This document shows, piece by piece, positions 13,869 to 18,740 of a DNA stretch of 18,740 nucleotides. Within the stretch, counting starts at the first letter, position 1; each line of letters opens with the position of its first letter. A program made the translations under genes and the position numbers. Origin of the DNA: Candidatus Iainarchaeum sp. (GTDB taxonomy: Archaea; Iainarchaeota; Iainarchaeia; Iainarchaeales; GCA-2688035). The DNA lies in contig JAQTPU010000004.1 of the NCBI GenBank assembly GCA_028712575.1, forward strand, positions 1 through 18,740, in the 5' to 3' direction. The notes beneath the pieces are model-generated. The model was not told where the DNA came from and searched no databases. It saw nothing but the letters and a program-made list of their open reading frames with translations.

Positions 13869-15122
13869 TCAGCCTAATTTTAACCCGAAAAACTGCAGGA
13901 CCATTATTATGCTTAGCGCGCTTAATCCAATTGTCGCTATCCCCGCAACGACATTGAATCCAAGCCCGTTTTTGTATTCCCCCATTATTTTCCTGTTGTT
14001 GATAAGGAGAAGCATCATTACAAGGATTATCGGCAGCATTATCCCGTTTATCACCTGGGAAAAATACATTATCGGCATTAAAGGCACTTCCGGAACAAGA
14101 ATTATTGCAGCGCCGATTATTATAAGGAAAGTAATCAGGCCGTAAAACTGCGGGGCCTCTTTCATTTTTTTGTTCACGCCGGAATTCCAGCCGAACGCCT
14201 CGCATACGAAAAAAGACGTTGCAAGCGGAAGGATTGCGGCGGCAAAAAGGGATGCGACAAAAAGCCCTATTCCGAAAAGCACTGAAGCATAAATTCCCGC
14301 CAGGGGTCTTAATGCAAGCGCGGCGTCTTCAGCGGAATTGACAGCAACCCCGTTTGCAAACAATGTTGCGGCAGTTGCCACAATAATGAAAAACATTATT
14401 ACGACAGTTATTGCACTGCCGACAAGGACGTCCATCCTTGAATATGCATACTGCTCTTTTTTCAGGCCCTTTTCCACTACCGCAGACTGCAGGTAAAACT
14501 GCATCCAGGGCGCAATCGTAGTCCCCACAAGCCCTACAATCATCATTATGTACGCGCTGTCAGCGCTTAATGCAGGATTTATAAGGCCTTTTCCGACTTC
14601 AATCCAGTCCGGCTTTGCCATCAAGCCGGCAACAACATAGCAGACGTAAAAAAGGCAGGCAATCAGGAAAGCCCTTTCAAGAGTTTTGTAATTTCCCTTA
14701 TGAATCAATGCCCAGACAAAAAAAGCGCATGCAGGCACAAGAATGAATTTGCTTATCCCGAAAAGCTCGCCTGAAGCAGCTATTCCCGCAAATTCAGCTA
14801 TTACATTGCCGATGTTTGTTATTACAAGGCCTGCCATCAGCAAAACAGTTATTTTTACCCTGAAATGTTCGCGTATCAGGTCGCTTAGCCCCTTTCCAGT
14901 GGCTATGCCCATTCGGATTCCCATTTCCTGCATGAAAAAAAGAATCACTGCAATGGGAATAAGCGTCCATAACAGGGCATATCCGAAATGCGAGCCCGCA
15001 ATCGAATAGGTCGCGATTCCGCCGGCATCATTGTCAACAGCCGAAGTGATTATTCCAGGGCCGAGAGTAACGAGAAAGAGAAGGATTATTTTTTTGTTTA
15101 TCCTGAAAGCCATTTTTTTCAC
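13869..15122 (-). CDS. Nramp-family divalent metal transporter, atypical metal site
   Basis: A 417-residue integral membrane protein with about 11 helices and the Nramp (SLC11) pattern. Helix 1 carries GPGIITSAVDNDAGG (residues 21-35). The Asp of the usual DPGN site is kept, but the rest is replaced by DNDAGG. Helix 6 has APW (204-206) followed by MQFYLQS, where manganese/iron transporters have MPH. Loss of that Met is reported for Nramp-related magnesium transporters. The sequence thus argues for a hard ion such as Mg(II), possibly Mn(II), rather than soft metals. The start is GTG 15122, overlapping the TGA of the upstream gene (GTGA), so translation is probably coupled; ATG 15113 is the alternative. 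The partner has MgtE-type sensor domains, which supports magnesium-linked function. Confidence 0.85.
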   Translation of the reverse strand: MKKMAFRINKKIILLFLVTLGPGIITSAVDNDAGGIATYSIAGSHFGYALLWTLIPIAVILFFMQEMGIRMGIATGKGLSDLIREHFRVKITVLLMAGLVITNIGNVIAEFAGIAASGELFGISKFILVPACAFFVWALIHKGNYKTLERAFLIACLFYVCYVVAGLMAKPDWIEVGKGLINPALSADSAYIMMIVGLVGTTIAPWMQFYLQSAVVEKGLKKEQYAYSRMDVLVGSAITVVIMFFIIVATAATLFANGVAVNSAEDAALALRPLAGIYASVLFGIGLFVASLFAAAILPLATSFFVCEAFGWNSGVNKKMKEAPQFYGLITFLIIIGAAIILVPEVPLMPIMYFSQVINGIMLPIILVMMLLLINNRKIMGEYKNGLGFNVVAGIATIGLSALSIIMVLQFFGLKLG

Positions 15123-16408
15123 TTTTTGTAGGTGAGTTTTTCGTTTACCCTGTCCGCAATCATTCTAATCCTGTTCCATTTTTTAGGAGTGACTTCCTCA
15201 AAAACATCGTTCATTGAAATTATTCCCACAAGGGTTTTTTTTTCGTCGGCAACAGGCAGTTCTGCCAGGTGCTGATTCGAAAAAACCTGGATTACCTTTT
15301 TCAACGGCTCCTTCACTCCCAGGGAAACAACATTCCTGTTCATTATCTCGCCTATTTTCGATTTTGATTTTGCAAGCAGCAGCTGCTTGATTGTTATTTC
15401 GCCTGCAAGGGCGTTTTCGCTGTTTACAACATAAACCCTGTGCGGCTCTTCCGCCCATTTCGCCTTTTTTACAAGTTTTTTCAGCCTGCCTGCCGTTTCC
15501 CCCTCGTTTATCGTGAAAAATTCCTTTCTCATAAGGTCGGAAGCGCATTTTTCAGGGGACTCGATTATTTTTCCTATTTTTTTCAGGATTTTCCTGTCCA
15601 TCTGCTTTACAAGCATTACAATTTTTTCCTTGGGCAGGTTTGAAAGCGTATTTAAAAGGTCGGCCATTTCCGCAGGCGACAATTTGTTCAATACCGAACT
15701 GAATTTCCTCTCCTGCAGATGCTCAATGAGCGATTTCTGGACTTTTGGGCCGGCCTCTATCAGAGTTTCAGCGGCCTTTTCATCATTCAGGACATTGAAA
15801 AGAATCTGCCTTTCTGAATGGCTTAATTCATCAAGCAAATCCGCAATATCCGAAGGGTGCACCTCGTTTATTTTTCCGCCTGCAAGATTCAGGCTTATGT
15901 GCGCGGGAGAGAGCGACAATTGCTGGACAAAAATCCATGGCACTATCTGGGGTTTCATTTTTGGATTTATCCACAAGGCGATTTTTTCAAGCTCAAGCCT
16001 TCTCAAAAGGCTTCTCAAGCCGAAAGAAACCCCCAGGACATAAAAGCTTCCGTTTGTTTTTGAAAGCAGGACATCGTTCACGCGCACAACCTTCAGGCCG
16101 TTTGTGTCTACGAGCTGTTTGTCCATGAGGCTTTCATTAACCAGCATGTCTGTTTCATCCGTTTCCCAGCACGGGGTTTTTTCCTTCACAGTGTTCAGGT
16201 GAATGTCATGGCTTACGCTTGCAACAAATTTCCATGGGAACTTTAATTTTTTCCTGTTTATTTCCAGTACAAAATGGGTTATTTCACCAAGCTCTGTTCC
16301 ATCCCTGAACACAAGGTCGCGAAGCAGGCCTATCTTATAACCCCTGTCGTCATAAACAGGCTTCTTATAAATCTGGCTGAAATAAGTCACTTTGGCAATA
16401 AACAACAC
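15119..16408 (-). CDS. PRC-barrel / MgtE-N / CBS regulatory protein
   Basis: A 429-residue soluble protein. It has two PRC-barrel-like segments (about 8-60 and 95-130), an MgtE intracellular N-domain (about 183-280, beginning HPSDIADLLDEL), and two CBS domains (about 288-345 and 352-407, the latter with GIISMNDVFEEV). In MgtE channels the N-domain and CBS pair bind Mg(II) and close the pore. Here they are separate from any MgtE pore and co-encoded with an Nramp transporter, so a regulatory role on that transporter is likely. No membrane helix is seen. The start is GTG 16408 with a TATA box at 16457-16470. Sometimes such domains are fused to the transporter; here they are split, with a GTGA overlap. 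Confidence 0.85.
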   Translation of the reverse strand: MLFIAKVTYFSQIYKKPVYDDRGYKIGLLRDLVFRDGTELGEITHFVLEINRKKLKFPWKFVASVSHDIHLNTVKEKTPCWETDETDMLVNESLMDKQLVDTNGLKVVRVNDVLLSKTNGSFYVLGVSFGLRSLLRRLELEKIALWINPKMKPQIVPWIFVQQLSLSPAHISLNLAGGKINEVHPSDIADLLDELSHSERQILFNVLNDEKAAETLIEAGPKVQKSLIEHLQERKFSSVLNKLSPAEMADLLNTLSNLPKEKIVMLVKQMDRKILKKIGKIIESPEKCASDLMRKEFFTINEGETAGRLKKLVKKAKWAEEPHRVYVVNSENALAGEITIKQLLLAKSKSKIGEIMNRNVVSLGVKEPLKKVIQVFSNQHLAELPVADEKKTLVGIISMNDVFEEVTPKKWNRIRMIADRVNEKLTYKK

Positions 16409-16456
16409 CCGGGCTAATTGAAGGCAAAAAATTTTTTTGTTGTATTAATAGGGTGC

Positions 16457-16470
16457 TTTATTATATAAAA
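16457..16470 (-). promoter_or_regulatory. TATA box for the Nramp operon
   Basis: The minus strand reads TTTTATATAATAAA; the core TTTATATA is at 16462-16469. A start near 16440 gives a leader of about 30 bases before GTG 16408. Confidence 0.5.
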
Positions 16471-16512
16471 ATTTTTGCAAAAAAATTGCATTATCCCTCT
16501 TTTTTCAGGAAG

Positions 16513-16526
16513 CTTTTTAAATAATT
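16513..16526 (+). promoter_or_regulatory. TATA box for the GPERR-motif gene
   Basis: TTTTTAAATAATT is centred about 25 bases before ATG 16544, so the transcript should begin at or very near the ATG (leaderless). No Shine-Dalgarno is seen before the start. Confidence 0.5.
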
Positions 16527-16543
16527 AAAGCCGTATTCCTATT

Positions 16544-17047
16544 ATGCTTCGAAGAAACCCCCCTAAACAAGGAATGCCAAGAAGAACAGGCGGGATTCAA
16601 GTAAGGACAGTAGACCAAAAAAGCCACAATGAACAGATTGTTTGCACAGGCCCTGAACGAAGGCTTGTTAAAAAAGAAAGGCGCAAAGGCCCTGAAAGAA
16701 GGGCAAATGCAAACGACTTTTTGAAAAGCGTTGTTCTCGGAAGAAGGCAGGCCGGAATGACTTTTGACCATGTTCGTGCAGCCAGGGAAGAAGGAAGCAT
16801 CAATAGAAAGGTCAGGCCGGGCTCCTGGGTTGTAGAAACAGTTCCAGTCGATTACGGCCCTTCAGTTGCACAGACAAGCAGAAGGGGAAAAAGCACAAGG
16901 CGTCTTGGCCCTGAAAGAAGGAATAGGGGCAACCACAAGCAGATTGCTGTTGAATGGGAATTTCCCAATGGCGGAAAGATATTTATTTCAAGTGGCAGGC
17001 ACAAGGGCGTGGGAAATGGCCGAAAAAAAGGCGCACGCCTGTTTTGA
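16544..17047 (+). CDS. Arg-rich protein with three GPERR motifs, function unknown
   Basis: A 167-residue, strongly basic protein with no recognised domain, signal or membrane helix. The motif GPERR occurs at 36-40, 49-53 and 122-126, and the last two are nearly identical in DNA (GGCCCTGAAAGAAGG). Other basic clusters include KKERRK, RRGKSTRR and a KGVGNGRKKGAR tail. A more ordinary mixed segment (about 57-108, including DHVRAAREEGSINR and GSWVVETVPVDYG) could be a small folded core. A leaderless start fits the TATA box at 16513-16526. Codon use and even reading across the frame support a real gene. Nucleic-acid binding is possible from charge alone but is not shown. It lies between the Nramp operon and the toxin-antitoxin-like island. 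Confidence 0.65.
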   Translation: MLRRNPPKQGMPRRTGGIQVRTVDQKSHNEQIVCTGPERRLVKKERRKGPERRANANDFLKSVVLGRRQAGMTFDHVRAAREEGSINRKVRPGSWVVETVPVDYGPSVAQTSRRGKSTRRLGPERRNRGNHKQIAVEWEFPNGGKIFISSGRHKGVGNGRKKGARLF

Positions 17048-17085
17048 GAATGCCTGCTGATTAAGCAGCCTGCAAAAAAAGATAT

Positions 17086-17148
17086 TCGCCCTGGCCGAAT
17101 TCCTTATCAAAAATCCAGCGCTCACGCAATTGGCTTCAATTGAATTTT
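17086..17148 (-). repeat. direct repeat, copy A
   Basis: Aligns with copy B at 18143-18204 at about 51 of 63 positions with a one-base gap. The best conserved parts are TCGCCCTGGCCG and AAATCCAGCGCTCA with GCAWTTGGYTTCAATTG following. On the minus strand it reads VSAGFLIRNSARAN from a GTG, matching MSAGFPVCNPARAT at the start of the toxin-like gene. A TATA-like TGTATAAAAAATT precedes it at about 17145-17157. No long open frame follows here. The rest of 17048-17244 shows no gene. Confidence 0.7.
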
Positions 17149-17244
17149 TTATACAGAAAAAATATTGTTGAATCTTACACTAAAAAGCTTATTGCTGGCC
17201 TCAAGGCTTAAACTAGTTTTTTTCTGTTTCAAACAAGAATTTTT

Positions 17245-17601
17245 TTAAGTGCTTGCTAATTGGATGTCTAATGAAGTGTAAAGTGCTTTTAGGTAGATCA
17301 TTTGTTTTTCTTTGATTTTTTCTATTAGGTCGTATTTTTTTAGCAGGTTTGCGTCTCTGCTTATTGCTTCTTGTTTTCTTTTCAGTTCATCGGCTATTTC
17401 GCTTATTGTTTGTTTCTCGGCCTGATGTTTAATCAGGTATCTGAGAAGTTCAAATCTTTTTGGCGAAAGAATTTTGTATAAATCTTCAGTGGAATCCAAA
17501 AAAAGTGTGTGCGTGTTTTTCTTTGCTTTTTGCGGATTGTCGAAGACTTCTTTAAGCTCTTTTCTTTTGTCGGCTCCAATCTTAATTATTAAATTATCCA
17601 T
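17245..17601 (-). CDS. winged-helix antitoxin-like protein (HVO_A0114-like)
   Basis: A 118-residue protein (120 if translation begins at ATG 17607). The C-terminal half is a MarR-like winged helix: LSPKRFELLRYLI (helix 1), QTISEIADELKRKQEAISRDANLLKKYDLI (helix-turn-helix), and a short wing. This matches archaeal HVO_A0114-type putative DNA-binding proteins, often found beside TumE-type genes (recalled family knowledge). The N-terminal segment (IIKIGADKRKELKEVFD) is probably the partner-binding part. ATG 17601 is preferred because AGGGGATGA lies 6 bases before it. It is encoded after the toxin-like gene but has its own TATA box and palindrome at 17645-17672. The local DNA is more A/T-rich than the neighbouring genes, suggesting transfer. 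Confidence 0.75.
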   Translation of the reverse strand: MDNLIIKIGADKRKELKEVFDNPQKAKKNTHTLFLDSTEDLYKILSPKRFELLRYLIKHQAEKQTISEIADELKRKQEAISRDANLLKKYDLIEKIKEKQMIYLKALYTSLDIQLAST

Positions 17602-17644
17602 TTTCATCCCCTTGAATTTTAACCCAATTATTGCTTATTAATAT

Positions 17645-17672
17645 TATAACCTGTTAGGTTATATAAATAGTT
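17645..17672 (-). promoter_or_regulatory. promoter with palindromic operator before the antitoxin-like gene
   Basis: TATAACCTGTTAGGTTATA (17645-17663) is a perfect inverted repeat with 8-base arms and a 3-base centre. It overlaps the edge of a minus-strand TATA box (TATTTATATAACC, about 17658-17670). A bound dimer would block the TATA site, as expected for a self-repressing antitoxin. Transcription would start near 17637, about 30-36 bases before the gene. Confidence 0.65.
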
Positions 17673-17693
17673 CGTTTTTATATTGTCCGACTC

Positions 17694-18182
17694 TTATTTT
17701 TCTTTGAATTTTGCCAGGTATTGCCCCCAATTTTTTTCTATATTGTCTACAAACTCTTGCATTGTCTCGTAGCTTATTTCTTTATCTAACTTTTTCTTTT
17801 CATGGTGGTTACGGAAGAACTGGTGCATATGCACGTTTTCCAGCGCTGAACAATCATAGCGCACTATTTCCCGCGGCTTCTCATCAATTATCTGGCAATA
17901 GCTTACTGAAAACTCCTCTGGGCCTTTGCCATCCGAAGTGAAAACAAAGCGAATAAAAACCTGGTTCTTCTTTTCCTTGTCAAGATACCAACTGTAACTC
18001 CGTTGCCTTTCCTTTTCAACCATACAAAAAACCTTCTTATTGCTTGATTTTATCAATTCCAGAATTTCTTTTAATAGTTTGTTTTGTTCCGACAATAAGC
18101 GATTTGTTTCTGTAGTTATGGCTAATATGGAAAAAGAATTGGTCGCCCTGGCCGGATTACAAACAGGAAATCCAGCGCTCAT
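17694..18182 (-). CDS. TumE-like toxin component
   Basis: A protein of up to 162 residues. The C-terminal 109 residues (from the internal ATG at 18023) match the TumE/DUF6516 toxin-like pattern. Strand-rich sequence leads to REIVRYDCSALENVHMHQFF, with a His-x-His and a nearby HH, and the end is a helical segment (SYETMQEFVDNIEKNW). TumE proteins are annotated as toxins of two-gene modules; the mechanism here is unknown. Residues about 24-50 (TNRLLSEQNKLLKEILELI) are clearly helical, probably coiled coil, so coding extends upstream of 18023. The first about 14 codons lie inside direct-repeat copy B, so the true ancestral start may be downstream. A TATA box at 18211-18226 supports ATG 18182 as a short-leader start. 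The winged-helix gene follows 92 bases later. Confidence 0.7.
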   Translation of the reverse strand: MSAGFPVCNPARATNSFSILAITTETNRLLSEQNKLLKEILELIKSSNKKVFCMVEKERQRSYSWYLDKEKKNQVFIRFVFTSDGKGPEEFSVSYCQIIDEKPREIVRYDCSALENVHMHQFFRNHHEKKKLDKEISYETMQEFVDNIEKNWGQYLAKFKEK

Positions 18183-18204
18183 GCATTGGTTTCAATTGCA
18201 TTTT
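18143..18204 (-). repeat. direct repeat, copy B
   Basis: The second copy of the 62-base repeat at 17086-17148, same orientation, about 81% identical, with one single-base gap. It covers the start codon and first codons of the toxin-like gene and part of its 5' flank. Together the copies bracket a segment of about 1 kb that holds both toxin-antitoxin-like genes. Confidence 0.7.
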
Positions 18205-18210
18205 AACCAT

Positions 18211-18226
18211 TTAATATAAAGCTCCT
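18211..18226 (-). promoter_or_regulatory. promoter of the toxin-like gene
   Basis: The minus strand reads AAGGAGCTTTATATTAA: a purine-rich BRE-like element followed by a TATA box. The box centre is about 33 bases from ATG 18182, giving a transcript start near 18190 and a leader of only a few bases. Confidence 0.5.
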
Positions 18227-18636
18227 TTTGAATAAAAACCTTGCTTCAAAGAGTCCAACAAGGGTTTCTGGAAAAGCAGATCTCAATCACCTAAGTCAAT
18301 CAATAGAAATATTCTATGGGAGAGTTAGCTCATAAATTGAGCTTCTTTTGCTTAATCCGGGCCTGTTACGGGATTCGCGGGCTATAATTTTAGGTAAATT
18401 GGGCTTTATTTTTTTAAGTCCTATTTCATAATCGCCTAGTAAGCTAATCAACAAACAACAATAATCCTATTATTCGGGGGAAGAGTTAGGTGGTAAATCT
18501 GCCTCGGTTCAGCCAACTGGGTATGCCAGTGCGCTTCGCCAGCTATGGTTTTTGGTGATTTGGGCTTTTTTTGGCTAAAGGGGCTTTTTTGGTTCTGTTT
18601 CTGAAAAATTCGATTTTGTTATGTATCAAAGCGTTA

Positions 18637-18648
18637 TTTTTATATATT
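18637..18648 (+). promoter_or_regulatory. TATA box for the right-edge gene
   Basis: TTTTTATATATT lies about 40 bases before ATG 18683. The expected start near 18668 gives a short leader containing GGTAAGTGAT, a possible weak Shine-Dalgarno. Confidence 0.45.
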
Positions 18649-18682
18649 CCTTGGGTGCATATTATTTTAGGTAAGTGATTTG

Positions 18683-18740
18683 ATGTATCCGCAAACTTGT
18701 GTTGTTGAAAGGCCTTATTCTAAGGAGCAGATTGCAGAGC
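18683..18740 (+). CDS. start of a gene leaving the right edge
   Basis: ATG 18683 opens a frame reading MYPQTCVVERPYSKEQIAE up to the window end, with no stop. A TATA box (18637-18648) and a GTGAT element just before the ATG support it. Nineteen residues are too few to assign a family. Confidence 0.6.
   Translation, partial: MYPQTCVVERPYSKEQIAE

Larger units (their letters stand above)
18205..18682. other. gene-free stretch with GC-rich foldable islands
   Basis: No convincing coding frame is seen. Notable structures: AGCTCA-TAAAT-TGAGCT (about 18319-18335); a GC-rich patch CCGGGCCTGTTACGGGATTC (about 18357-18376) in AT-rich surroundings; and ACTGG-GTATG-CCAGT (18516-18530) followed at once by GCG-CTT-CGC (18531-18539). 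Two T-runs after GGGC (about 18564-18590) could end a plus-strand transcript. A small non-coding RNA is possible but no known RNA family was recognised. Confidence 0.35.

Noticed and set aside
18310..18395. tRNA-like gene
   Set aside because: The GCTCA...TGAGC hairpin recalls a D-arm, but no anticodon arm, T-arm consensus or pairing acceptor ends could be found.
18455..18632. Minus-strand frame free of stops for about 60 codons
   Set aside because: It has no ATG or GTG start and its upstream half is low-complexity Lys/Gln/Pro from T-runs; only a late TTG exists.

Overview
The window looks like a piece of a DPANN-type archaeal chromosome (Diapherotrites, Micrarchaeota or Woesearchaeota-like; inferred, not proven). 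The evidence is a class III (archaellin/pilin-type) signal peptide of the QGAIEYLL form, AT-rich archaeal TATA boxes about 25 bases before leaderless or short-leader starts, an ADP-forming acyl-CoA synthetase with fused alpha and beta parts, a membrane-anchored winged-helix regulator, GGTGA-like Shine-Dalgarno sites, and tightly packed short genes. No tRNA, rRNA, CRISPR array or transposase gene was recognised.

Layout. (1) 1-5500 is a cell-surface region: the start of a gene leaving the left edge, a cluster of short hairpin repeats (130-296), a small lipoprotein, an 1130-residue secreted Kazal-plus-tandem-repeat protein, and, divergently, a class III signal-peptide protein with a barrel-like enzyme domain whose reading frame is broken by one in-frame TGA (5243-5245). 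(2) 5572-6570 encodes a PP-loop sulfurtransferase of the 2-thiouridylase type, overlapping tail to tail with the next gene. (3) 6560-11176 is a metal/redox cluster on the minus strand: ArsR-type sensor, membrane-anchored thioredoxin, single-cluster ferredoxin, two-TM winged-helix regulator with a Cys/His loop, HMA-domain membrane protein, and a CopA-type Cu(I) ATPase. (4) 11207-13854 carries the ADP-forming acyl/acetyl-CoA synthetase and a divergent PPC/DUF296 protein. (5) 13869-16408 is a two-gene operon with a GTGA overlap: an atypical Nramp-family transporter and a PRC-barrel/MgtE-N/CBS protein, probably a divalent-cation uptake unit and its sensor. (6) 16544-17047 is an Arg-rich orphan with three GPERR motifs. 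(7) 17086-18204 is an AT-rich toxin-antitoxin-like island (TumE-like protein plus HVO_A0114-like winged-helix protein) bracketed by two 62-base direct repeats that are about 80% identical. (8) 18205-18682 is non-coding with some GC-rich foldable islands, followed by a gene running off the right edge.

How the parts may work together: the metal cluster joins a cytosolic metal sensor, a membrane regulator, thiol/redox proteins and copper export, so a combined copper/thiol-stress response is plausible. The Nramp plus MgtE-N/CBS pair resembles a channel whose sensor domain has been split off. The most unusual items are the repeat-flanked toxin-antitoxin island, in which the repeat supplies the promoter-proximal DNA and first codons of the toxin-like gene, the stop-interrupted surface enzyme, the hairpin repeat cluster, and the Kazal/tandem-repeat surface protein.
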